Below, piece by piece: positions 57,805 through 63,169 of a stretch of 64,000 bases of DNA. The notes below the pieces were generated by a model. That model was not told the DNA's origin, made no database searches, and saw only the letters and a list, made by a program, of their open reading frames with translations. The DNA comes from Pogona vitticeps (taxonomy: Eukaryota; Chordata; Lepidosauria; Squamata; Agamidae). The stretch spans positions 92,793,001 to 92,857,000 of the forward strand of contig NC_135785.1 of NCBI RefSeq assembly GCF_051106095.1, in the 5' to 3' direction. Each line of letters starts with the position of its first letter. Positions within the stretch are counted from its first letter, which is position 1. Made by a program: the position numbers and the translations under genes.

Positions 57805-58435
57805 TGTGCGTGTGTGTGCGTGTGTGTGTAAGAGAGGCAAAAACCACCAGCCCCCAAACTGAAATACTACCATGTAGCCTTGTCTCTTGCATATGTAACC
57901 ATTGTTATGAGCAGAAATAGAGAAGAAAGCCCTGAAATAACCCTTTTCTTCTGGTCTGTTATAAACTTGCTTATTGGCAAGCAAATTGCACTCTGTAGAT
58001 ATTCAGGGTACTCTGTTTTTATTTTCCAGGCTTCTATCAGGAAAACGGCAGAGGATGTTGCGTTGCGTGCATGTTTGACAAGAGCCTATGTGTCACATCA
58101 GAACCATGCAAGTCCCAGAAATGATCTTGTTTAGGTCTGGGTCGCATCACCTTGCTATCACATTCATTGAAGCGTTACTTTCCCAGCCCCACTTCCTGGA
58201 TGATAATTATGACACCCTGCTCAGGTGAAGCCCTCATTGGCAGGGCACAGAGGGTGGCAGTTAAGAGAACCAAGAGGATAAACTGTGGGGTGTATACTCA
58301 CCACTGGGGGATGAGGTCCCAGCATTTGCTGGCAGTATTCCAAAGTTCCGCACTTCAATGCAGTTGGGAAGTCTTGACACCATGACTCTGGACCTTCTGT
58401 ACATTTTTTCTCCAAAGACAGGGGACTTGCAGCAG
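34373..58435 (-). CDS. PSAP: Prosaposin, exons 2 to last (gene overview)
   Basis: Prosaposin is cut in lysosomes into saposins A-D, small six-cysteine proteins that present sphingolipids to hydrolases. Fourteen exons on the - strand encode about 509 residues: an N-terminal SAP-A-type domain (1-45), saposin A (~46-128), B (~183-263), C (~294-371), D (~391-470) and a C-terminal SAP-A-type domain (~476-509). Every saposin domain keeps six cysteines in the family spacing. With a ~16-residue signal peptide the total equals the human length of about 524. Exon 1 was not found in 58436-64000. N-glycosylation sequons remain in A (DNST), C (NNVT) and D (NTT), but the one in B is gone. Identity to human looks low for an orthologue, particularly in B and C, so a tandem PSAP-like paralogue is possible; synteny with CDH23, gene structure and the microexon favour PSAP. 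Confidence 0.9.
34842..35363. mobile_element. hAT-type MITE with 8-bp duplication, in last PSAP intron
   Basis: TAGAGTTGGGCACAAACTAG at the left and, inverted, TAGAGATGGGCATGAACCAA at the right. CTTAGGAT precedes (34834-34841) and TTTAGGAT follows (35364-35371): 7 of 8 match. The middle (34985-35215) is a C-rich then purine-rich block unlike the A/T-rich arms. Ends relate it to 16328 and 18762, but the interior differs. Confidence 0.8.
35594..35727. repeat. Compound (ATTT)n(ATTC)n microsatellite
   Basis: A run of ATTT units (35594-35656) passes into ATTC units (to 35727) with a few mixed units between. Lies in the last PSAP intron. Confidence 0.95.
36012..36113 (-). CDS. PSAP: PSAP exon: end of saposin D and C-terminal SAP-A-type domain
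   Basis: ATACAG acceptor above 36113, GTAAGC donor below 36012; 34 codons. Encodes [20 protein letters not shown] and [14 protein letters not shown]; human reads CIWGPSYWCQNTETAAQC in the same place. Confidence 0.96.
36365..36602 (+). mobile_element. tRNA-derived SINE with L2-type tail
   Basis: Head CATGGCACAGTGGTTAAACC and GGGGTTCAATCCCAGGTAG (A and B box of a tRNA promoter); tail ACCGCCCAGAGAGTTCTTAA and GGGGCGGTATATAAGAAG, the L2-type 3' end. A (GGT)n run interrupts it at 36504-36521. Another copy is at 62768-63003 in reverse. Confidence 0.85.
37195..37302 (-). mobile_element. tRNA-SINE fragment, body only
   Basis: CAGGCTACACATTGCCCCTC, GGGTACTCCATTTACTGA and GGAAGGCTGAGTCAACCT match the body of the SINE at 62768-63003. 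Head and tail absent. Confidence 0.7.
37526..37606 (-). CDS. PSAP: PSAP exon: saposin D, middle
   Basis: TTTACAG acceptor above 37606, GTAAGT donor below 37526; 27 codons [20 protein letters not shown] + EPTFVCA. Clear match to human [26 protein letters not shown]. Confidence 0.95.
37735..37812. mobile_element. hAT-like MITE fragment
   Basis: GAACTACAGCTCCCACCATT and GCCACCATAGTCATGCTGGG resemble the common (ACTACAACTCCCATCAT...CCATGCTGGCTGGG) hAT-type MITE of amniotes; related pieces lie at 46045, 59055 and 60665. Confidence 0.5.
38551..38723 (-). CDS. PSAP: PSAP exon: C-D linker and start of saposin D
   Basis: TGTCAG acceptor above 38723, GTAAGT donor below 38551. The overlapping AG two bases further would break phase, so 38723 is chosen. 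Encodes [30 protein letters not shown] and [13 protein letters not shown]: CxxC, a sequon and the third cysteine of saposin D. Confidence 0.92.
39590..39800 (+). mobile_element. tRNA-derived SINE (Sauria-like head)
   Basis: TAGTGGTTATCTAGGTTAGC (A box region) and CACGTTCAAATCCCCACTGA (B box) followed by GAAACTCACTGGCTGACTTT. Diverged copy; the BovB-like tail is missing. Confidence 0.75.
40122..40305 (-). CDS. PSAP: PSAP exon: saposin C, main part
   Basis: TTTCAG acceptor above 40305, GTAGGT donor below 40122. Encodes [30 protein letters not shown] and [12 protein letters not shown], cysteines three to six plus an extra Cys next to the last one. Ends in phase 1. Confidence 0.92.
40430..40660 (-). 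mobile_element. L2-type LINE/SINE 3' end
   Basis: GTTTATTCATTTAATTTTTA, CTTGTGGAGACCCAAGGAAG and CTTATAAAAATA match the 3' UTR of L2-type elements in reverse. No coding part recognised. Confidence 0.55.
40828..40996. mobile_element. Short palindromic MITE beside a PSAP splice donor
   Basis: CCGTATTTTTCGCTCCATAA at the left, TTATGGTGCGAAAAATACGG at the right, with CATAAGACGCACC repeated inside. About 169 bp; it ends some 26 nt below the donor of the first saposin C exon. Family not assigned. Confidence 0.8.
41023..41118 (-). CDS. PSAP: PSAP exon: start of saposin C
   Basis: TTGCAG acceptor above 41118, GTGAGT donor below 41023; 32 codons. Encodes [20 protein letters not shown] and ENNVTE; the sequon sits where human saposin C has NNKT. 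A palindromic transposon ends about 26 nt below the donor. Confidence 0.92.
41785..41814. repeat. (AC)n microsatellite
   Basis: Fifteen AC units in a PSAP intron. Confidence 0.95.
42065..42175. mobile_element. Small repeat, copy 2 of the 11215 family
   Basis: AAATCCTGTTGCTTAGCATA, GTAAATTGCAGATAAGAGT and AATGAATCAGCAGAAATTTG follow the same order as 11218-11280. Only one arm is clear. Confidence 0.45.
43597..43713 (-). CDS. PSAP: PSAP exon: end of saposin B and B-C linker
   Basis: TTCTAG acceptor above 43713, GTAAGG donor below 43597; 39 codons. Starts [16 protein letters not shown], giving the last two saposin B cysteines with the usual five-residue spacing, then a linker with SLVPAGN matching human TLVPAK. 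The linker is shorter and unlike human after that. Confidence 0.9.
43714..45424 (-). other. PSAP intron pair around the microexon
   Basis: The two introns on either side of the 6-nt microexon. Apart from it, no coding or RNA feature was recognised. A T-run at 44992-45007 and TAGAGATGAGTGCAAA (43899; hAT-like end without partner) were seen. Confidence 0.4.
44529..44534 (-). CDS. PSAP: PSAP alternative microexon, 6 nt (Asp-Gln)
   Basis: On the - strand the sequence reads TTAACAG, then GATCAG, then GTATGT: a six-base exon with proper AG and GT borders, between exon 7 and the exon at 43597. In mammals a 9-nt alternative PSAP exon is used as CAGGATCAG or GATCAG and inserts QDQ or DQ at this same point of saposin B. 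Here the base pair before CAG is AA, so only the DQ form can be made. Short size alone would be weak, but sequence, position, phase and strand all match. Confidence 0.8.
45425..45484 (-). CDS. PSAP: PSAP exon 7: saposin B, middle (60 nt)
   Basis: CCGTAG acceptor above 45484, GTAAGC donor below 45425; 20 codons [20 protein letters not shown]. Corresponds to human [20 protein letters not shown]. Phase 0 at both ends, so the following microexon can be used or skipped. Confidence 0.93.
46045..46192. mobile_element. hAT-like MITE, diverged
   Basis: TGTGGGCAGCTTGAGAACTT at the left and CCAAGTTGCCCACTGCTG at the right are inverted relatives; ATGTTGTTGGATGGCAACTT and GGTGGGAAATGAAGTCTAAT belong to the same common amniote element. 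No intact 8-bp duplication seen. Confidence 0.55.
46340..46493. repeat. Compound (AC)n(AT)n(AC)n microsatellite
   Basis: ACACAC..., then TATATA/CATATA, then about 70 bp of AC units (46422-46493). Long frames of alternating Cys-Val or His-Thr codons across it are artefacts. Confidence 0.95.
46695..46835 (+). mobile_element. tRNA-derived SINE (short type)
   Basis: GGCTCAGTGGTTTATGTATT and GTTGGGAGTTCAATTCCCCC give A and B boxes; GGGTCCCTTCCATCTCAGCA follows. A complete tRNA fold is not present, so it is not a tRNA gene. Confidence 0.75.
46928..47071 (-). CDS. PSAP: PSAP exon 6: start of saposin B
   Basis: GGTAG acceptor above 47071, GTAACT donor below 46928; 48 codons. Encodes [20 protein letters not shown] and [16 protein letters not shown]. 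At the human N-glycosylation site (NSTFVQ) this protein reads SSPFFVQ, so the conserved saposin B glycan cannot be attached there. Confidence 0.93.
47725..47925 (-). CDS. PSAP: PSAP exon 5: end of saposin A and A-B linker
   Basis: TTCTAG acceptor above 47925, GTGAGG donor below 47725; 67 codons. Encodes [16 protein letters not shown] with the last two saposin A cysteines, then the linker with [17 protein letters not shown], which closely matches the human linker ([17 protein letters not shown]). Confidence 0.94.
48386..50912 (-). mobile_element. RTE-BovB LINE, nearly full length with internal deletion
   Basis: From its 3' end ((AAC)n at 48386) upstream on the - strand: [56 protein letters not shown], then after a gap near 49115 [51 protein letters not shown], and in the endonuclease [20 protein letters not shown] and [20 protein letters not shown] near 50400. 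5' UTR-like sequence runs to ~50912. The YADD catalytic box falls in the deleted part, so the copy cannot be active. Best-preserved BovB of the window. Confidence 0.93.
51600..51785 (-). mobile_element. Sauria-like SINE
   Basis: Reverse of a tRNA-headed SINE: CTAGGCCTGGGTTCAAATCC (B box, - strand) with GATGGACTAGG, and at the other end TGATCCTGATAGGGTTTTCA. A (AG)n run precedes it. Confidence 0.75.
51800..51855 (-). mobile_element. Penelope-like piece with hammerhead core remnants
   Basis: On the - strand: CAUCUGAUGAAGUGGACU, UC, AGUCCAU, then AGUGUUCUAUGA and GAAAUGCC. The CUGAUGA box (51834-51840) and GAAA (51801-51804) exist and GUGGACU/AGUCCA pair, but extra bases lie before GAAA. Relict only. 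Confidence 0.35.
51945..52147 (+). mobile_element. Sauria SINE, near full length
   Basis: Head GTGGTATAGTGGATAGAGTA and CACTTGAATTCAATTCCATG (A/B boxes), middle CACGGAAACTCACTG, end ACTAGGGTTGCTATAAGTGA and TTCTGACTAGACAGCACTCA, the BovB-related tail. Typical order for the squamate Sauria SINE. Confidence 0.85.
52420..52714 (+). mobile_element. RTE-BovB LINE 3' end with (AAC)n tail
   Basis: The + strand reads [60 protein letters not shown] and [11 protein letters not shown], then the stop is lost into a (AAC)n array (52674-52714). One clean frame, so a fairly recent insertion. Confidence 0.93.
52715..53857 (-). other. PSAP intron, nothing recognised
   Basis: No repeat family, RNA or exon-like sequence stood out. 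Confidence 0.4.
53858..53983 (-). CDS. PSAP: PSAP exon 4: saposin A, middle
   Basis: CCTTAG acceptor above 53983, GTAACT donor below 53858; 42 codons. Encodes [20 protein letters not shown] and [20 protein letters not shown], with cysteines three and four. The human NMS sequon after the third cysteine is replaced by FQDWS. Confidence 0.93.
54341..54648. repeat. Two (AC)n microsatellites
   Basis: AC runs at 54341-54360 and 54607-54638, the second followed by (AG)n to 54648, in the intron between PSAP exons 3 and 4. Confidence 0.9.
54878..55115 (-). mobile_element. Sauria-like SINE
   Basis: BovB-type end TGTGCCATCAAATCAATTCT and TGACTTATGGCAACCCTTTT, body GGGACTGTGCAGCTTGCCCA, and on the - strand a B box GGTTGGGAGCTCAATTTCC and TAGTGGATTAGGAATCTAG. 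Complete but diverged. Confidence 0.82.
55483..55557 (-). CDS. PSAP: PSAP exon 3: start of saposin A
   Basis: TTTTCAG acceptor above 55557, GTAAGT donor below 55483; 25 codons. Encodes [20 protein letters not shown] and DNSTD, with the CxxC opening of a saposin fold and the first N-glycosylation sequon. Confidence 0.92.
56000..56042. repeat. (CAAG)n microsatellite
   Basis: About ten CAAG units directly next to the (ATTT)n tail of the L2 element. Confidence 0.95.
56043..57485 (-). mobile_element. L2-type LINE with long reverse-transcriptase frame
   Basis: 3' tail (TTTA)n at 56043-56092. On the - strand one frame of 270 codons (57300-56488) spans [34 protein letters not shown], the intact catalytic [28 protein letters not shown]-like [20 protein letters not shown] and [12 protein letters not shown]. 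Downstream come [14 protein letters not shown] and the 3' UTR. Upstream [10 protein letters not shown] continues in another frame: one shift near 57310. The 5' end is cut near 57485, as usual for target-primed insertion. Young, but no endonuclease and not mobile. Confidence 0.93.
57738..57830. repeat. (TC)n(TG)n compound microsatellite
   Basis: About 24 TC units then TG/CG units in the intron between PSAP exons 2 and 3. Nearby Arg-Glu and His-Thr repeat frames are artefacts. Confidence 0.95.
58302..58435 (-). CDS. PSAP: PSAP exon 2: N-terminal SAP-A-type domain
   Basis: The acceptor GGGCAG follows a long pyrimidine tract (58438-58475) and the donor GTGAGT lies just below 58302. Encodes [20 protein letters not shown] and [15 protein letters not shown], the four-cysteine SAP-A module that follows the signal peptide. 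The exon begins in phase 1, so an upstream exon supplying the signal peptide is required. An alternative acceptor (GCAAG, 9 nt into the exon) would break phase. Confidence 0.9.
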
Positions 58436-59054
58436 CTGCCCAAAAGAAGAAGAAGAAGAAACAAAGAAAGAAAGAAGAAAGCAATCATTAAATTTCAGTG
58501 GCCCAGTGGGAAATGTTTAGTTGAACCATGGTGGAAATGAGTTCTATGCCAAATCATGTTTTCAAAAACAAAGATGTATACTTTTTAAACACAGGGTTAA
58601 TTTAAGCTAGAAAAGAACTGCTTTGGGAATAGCGGGCCTGGACTCAAAGCCCATGTTCAGCTCCATATGATTGGCCTTGGAGAAAAATTTTAATTGCATT
58701 TTAATTATTTTGCCCTTTTATTTTGCCTTCGGGTAGTGTGGGCGGCATATAAGTTAAATAAAATAAATAAATACATAAAAATAACCTCAAAGTAATCTGC
58801 CCATATGGAAAATAGAAATAGTAGCAACCTGTGCCCATGATGGAGCCAACCACAACAAAATCTGAGAAGCACAGAAGAGCTATATATATTGTATATATTT
58901 TACCTATCTAACAACCATCATATGTGAATTTATTAAACATGTTGACAATATTATTTGTCTTCAAATGAGGCAGACCAGCCAGATACAGCAGAGAGATGGA
59001 CCACAAATCTTACGTTAGTTTTTGTTCTTATAATTGGTTGGCATAGCATAGCAC
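58436..59054 (-). other. Start of PSAP first intron, with L2/SINE tail
   Basis: GTGTGGGCGGCATATAAGTT followed by AAATAAATAAATA (58736-58772) is a + strand L2/SINE tail. No signal-peptide exon recognised. Confidence 0.5.
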
Positions 59055-59162
59055 TGAGGAACCTTTTTTGGCTTTTAGCTCCTGCCAGCTAGGCTGGCTA
59101 ATAGTAAGAGATTTGGGAAGTTTCAGTGTTTCTGGAGGGCCAACGATTCCTCACCCCTGATT
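59055..59162. mobile_element. hAT-like MITE fragment
   Basis: GAGGAACCTTTTTTGGCTTT at the left and GGAGGGCCAACGATTCCTCA at the right are inverted end relatives, with CCAGCTAGGCTGGCTAATA inside: the common amniote hAT MITE type. Confidence 0.55.
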
Positions 59163-59164
59163 TA

Positions 59165-60660
59165 GCATTAGATCTCTTCCTTCCTCTATGTGTTCTCAGC
59201 ATCCCTCTTCCTCTCCATTAGAAAATCATAACTTTATTGATACTTGATACTTTAATGATACTTGAGCAAAACAAGTCAAAAAATTAACAGTCCTAAATTT
59301 AACGCTGTAACAACCTCCTCATGCCAGCAGGGTTCAACAACTCTGTTCTATAATCTGCCATGGTAGCAGAAAGAAATCTCATTAATATGTGCTGGTAAAA
59401 TACACTAGAACTATGATCATTCACACTATGGTAAGTGAGGCCAGCTTGTAACAAGACATCATCTGGGACAAGTTTGTGTACAGTTGCAGCCTTCTTATGA
59501 CAGATGTTTATGTTTCAATCCCAGTTATCAATAGGTTCAAATTACGGAGGGGAGAGTAAAGGGGGGTGGTTGGGCTGCGTGAAATCCACAAGCCATTGGT
59601 CTACTTTTTTCCACTTTGGGTCAGTTCATAATTTGAGTTCTGCCAGCTGTGTAAATTTACTAGCTTAAAACAAACTGGCATTGACTAGAAACTCTGAACA
59701 GACTCTTCAGACAGCTAATATTTGCTTTGCAAGGCAGAAGTACAAGCAGCAGAAACAGCAGTTCAGCCCGAATAATTGCCTGCCTCTTTTATTTGAGCCA
59801 GACCTACACATTTGCAATAACCTGGTGGACATGCATTTACTCTGGGTTAGCTGCAAAAAGGTGCGAGATAGGTTGTAACATATGTCAACGTTGTAGTTCT
59901 TTTTTGTTTGGGTGGGCTTGCCCATGGCCACTGTGGGTTTGCCCACAGTGGGGTGCGACATCACGTGATGAGAACCATCATGCCTCACTCTCACCTTGTT
60001 TTTTTTTTTAATTTTTAAGAAGAGTGTTCAAGCGTGCATGTAGATGTTGATTAATTACAGGTTTTTTAATAAAGGAATTGTACATTCATGTGTTTCAATA
60101 CAGGTGGAAAGGAGGGGGAAATGACAATATAATGGCATTCAAGGGCATTCAAAGAGATGGTGAATCAGGGGAGGGAGAGCAGGATGAAGAGAGGCAAATC
60201 CACCTCCTTGGACCGAGAGCTCCCAAGAGGCTCTTCAGGTCCTCCTAAACAGCAAGGGGCTCATTCTGTTTTATCTGAAGTCGTCACCTTTATGAAATTA
60301 AGGCAAAAGTTAGAAATATCCCTGAAAGCAGACGTGACAGACAGGGTGGGGAACAGGGGTACAGGGAAGGGCTGGAGTGCCTCTGAAACTGCAGGGCACC
60401 ATTTTAAACTGCAGGTGGGCTTAACGTGTGATACGACAGGAGTCACTGCAGATCCAATCCAGTTTTTCCTGACAGTATAGTTGTAGCCTTCCAGACATTA
60501 ACAGGTAGCAATGTTTAGAGCTTTGTGGTCATTAAATGCTTTCCTGCAGCAGAGCAGTAGGCCAGGCTGCATTTCTTGCTATTGCTTTGGTAAGCACAGT
60601 GTGAGGTGTTCTGGCCTTTAGGAGCGTATTTCAAAACTCCCACAGTGTCTCAGATTTAGG
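59165..60660. other. PSAP first-intron stretch, nothing recognised
   Basis: A 10-bp hairpin (CCACTGTGGG, TTTG, CCCACAGTGG) at 59929-59952 is the only marked structure. No exon-like sequence with ATG and hydrophobic core on the - strand. Confidence 0.4.
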
Positions 60661-60664
60661 AGAG

Positions 60665-60805
60665 CAACCTTCAACGGCCTAGATTCCAACTGCTACCCTC
60701 CAGATATTTTTGACTTCAGCTGCCACTATCATGCTGGCCAGAATAATGGAAGTTGGAATCTGAGGAACCTGGAGGGTGCGAGTTTGAGGAAGGCTGGCCT
60801 TGCTC
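60665..60805. mobile_element. hAT-like MITE
   Basis: TACCCTCCAGATATTTTTGA, CATGCTGGCCAGAATAATGG, AGTTGGAATCTGAGGAACC and GGAGGGTGCGAGTTTGAGGA follow the order of the common amniote element (CTCCAGATGTT...CTGGCC...GGAGGGC.CAGG). Confidence 0.6.
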
Positions 60806-61544
60806 CTTCTTCACCAAGGAAGGCCATCACATATTCCGTCCTTCCATAATTAAGCCTTCTCTTTTTAAAACAGCCATACATCCTCACTTTTATCAGGCGG
60901 TTCCATGCTTCCTTAAATCTTTTTCATAGTCATATGAATATCTCTAACTCTGTAATTATCTGACCCACACACTTAAGGGTTTGCCTTTGTGCAATCCTTG
61001 TGCAGAATGTTCCCTTTATAACAAGCCACATCAAAGAAAGGCCTTTGCTGTGATATCTCAAACCAATTTGCCTTATACTCTTCCCATTCAAGTTATAGCC
61101 CTCAGTTACCACCACAGCAGACTTTCCCTCCGTCCAGGGTCAGAAGGAGCCCCTGCTTGCCAGTAAATAGCTTCTTTGCGTTGTTGTCGCTGTTGTGTGT
61201 GGCTTTTTTGCTGGGTACATTTGGACTTCATAATAAGCCGAAATTCTTGCTGACCAGAGATAAGCTGCGTGCTAGTAATCACTGTCACATTGCTCCTAAT
61301 GCAAGCAGAACTGGCTAAACAAACCATGGACCTTTAGCTTGCTTATCATGAGCTCTAAAACCTAGCATGAAAAAAAGTAATCTCAGTACCTTTTCTGGGC
61401 TATCAAGTAGAGAGATAAATCAGACTGCCTAGCCAGCCTATTGGCAAAAGATCTATGGTTTGCAATCAGGGAATGTGTACAAAGATGTCATTCATAATCA
61501 ATCAGCCAGGATTCCCTATAAATACTGGCTCACTGTGCTATGCA

Positions 61545-61680
61545 GCTTCAATTTAGGTATTTATTGCTTGCATTTATAGACCGCCCCTTTAGTGGCAAGC
61601 CGCTATTCTGGGTGGTTTGGACCAGTTAAAACACTCCACCCACCATAAGCAAAGGGAGACAAACTTATTACACCAATAAT
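61545..61680 (-). mobile_element. L2/SINE 3' tail
   Basis: TATTTATTGCTTGCATTTAT, AGACCGCCCCTTTAGTGGCA and GCCGCTATTCTGGGTGGTTT are the reverse of the L2-type tail (cf. 13985-14064). Confidence 0.65.
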
Positions 61681-62275
61681 TTCATATCTGCTCAAGGAGG
61701 AGGAACTGAGGACCCAAGAGAGGACTCAGAGGCTGCTTCCAGGCTGCAGAACTCCCAAGAAAGTTGAGGCTGGCCCCCTCCCCTACTATCCCAGTGGGGC
61801 AGGCAACGGCCTTTTCCTTCAAGGTATGCTTCTGCAGCTAGTGGAGGGGGGACTTTAATCTAGACAGGTGCTGCCTTTAGATTTGCTGAATTTGTTCTTA
61901 ACTGCATAGAAAGAAAACTTTTTAATGAAGCTGTTGTATGTTTTTAATCAGTGCTGATTTATTCATTCCCATTTGGTGCTGGGAGAAACAGAAGGAAACA
62001 AAGAAGGAAGATAGCTTTTCAGCCAGTATTTTCAGCTGTGTCTCTAAAAGCAATTTGGTGAGTTTATCTTTGTTATTACACTGTTCTGATAGTACTGTTG
62101 TGAATTCCATATTCTGTGGAATTCTGGGACTAGTAATCTGGTGTCATACGTTGCTTTGTGCCCAGGAGAACCCTCATGCACATGGGTACAGAAGGGACTT
62201 CTAAATACATAGCCAAATGACACATCGCAGCACTCCCCTGCCCACGCACACCCAAGGAATATATTTATTTATTTA

Positions 62276-62763
62276 CAGTGGTGCCTCGCTTAACGAGCGC
62301 ACCGTTTAACGAAGAATCCATATAGCGATCCCTTTTTGGGGATCGCTATACGGATCTGCCCCAATCGCCGTACTCGCTTTGCGATGATTGGGGCGTCCGG
62401 CGGCCATTTTGGAGCCGCCGATCAGCTTATCGGCGGCTCCAAAATGGCTGCCGGGTGACCCGAAATGGCCCCCTATCAGTGTTGTCGCGCCCTCCCCTTG
62501 CTTACAGAGGTCGCGAAAACGCTGGGGGGGGGCATTTTGGGTCACCCAGCAGCCATTTTGGAGCCGCCGATAAGCTGATCGGCGGCTCCAAAATGGCCAC
62601 CGGACGCGAAAACATCGCTGGAGGGGTAAGTTTGGACGCTTATTGGAACGCATTAAACTAAGTTTAATGCGTTCCAATAGGCTTTCCTTGCCCGCACAGC
62701 GATGTTTTCGTATAGCGAAGGTTAATCTGGAACGGATTAACCTCGCTATACGGGGCACCACTG
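62276..62763. mobile_element. Tigger-like palindromic MITE, GC-rich
   Basis: CAGTGGTGCCTCGCTTAACG at the left and, inverted, CAGTGGTGCCCCGTATAGCG at the right; TA on both sides (62274-62275, 62764-62765). Inside are several hairpins, notably GGAGCCGCCGATCAGCTTAT with CGGCGGCTCC, present twice, and GGAACGCATTAAACTAAGTT mirrored. It inserted into a T/A-rich tail. Its CpG content makes it look like a CpG island, but it is a transposon. Confidence 0.88.
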
Positions 62764-62767
62764 TATT

Positions 62768-63003
62768 TATTTATTTATTGGACTTATATACCGCCCCATA
62801 GCGCTACAAGCACTCTCCAGGCGGTTTACAATTTTAATTATACAGGCTACACATTGCCCCCCCAGCAAGCTGGGTACTCATTTTACCGACCTCGGAAGGA
62901 TGGAAGGCTGAGTCAACCTTGAGCCGGCTACCTGGGATTTGAACCCCAGGTCGTGAGCACAGTTTTAGCTGCAGTACAGCGTTTTAACCACTGCACCACG
63001 AGG
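62768..63003 (-). mobile_element. tRNA-derived SINE with L2-type tail
   Basis: Reverse copy of the 36365 type: ATACCGCCCCATAGCGCTAC (tail), ACTCTCCAGGCGGTTTACAA, GGCTGAGTCAACCTTGAGCC, then B box region TGGGATTTGAACCCCAGGTC and CGTTTTAACCACTGCACCAC. Complete. Confidence 0.9.
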
Positions 63004-63039
63004 AAGGAGCTGTCCCTGTGACAGTTAAAATGATACTGG

Positions 63040-63168
63040 ACAATAGCTGCATAATATAGCCTCCAGAGGAAGGGAATGGGAAACCACTATTCTCTTACCT
63101 AGAACAATCTGAAAAAGGTCTGACCGACCCTAAGTCAGAATTGACTTGATGGCACATGTTTACTAATG
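63040..63168 (+). mobile_element. Sauria-like SINE 3' part
   Basis: CCTCCAGAGGAAGGGAATGG, GAAACCACTATTCTCTTACC and CTAAGTCAGAATTGACTTGA TGGCAC are the BovB-type 3' half in + orientation. Head missing. Confidence 0.7.
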
Positions 63169-63169
63169 G

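Noticed and set aside
57584-57984. Arg-Glu-rich and His-Thr-rich frames
   Set aside because: Translation of the (TC)n(TG)n microsatellite.
62306-62761. 151-codon open frame in the GC-rich block
   Set aside because: It is read through the palindromic Tigger-like MITE; the repeated GGSKMA-like segments are the hairpin arms.
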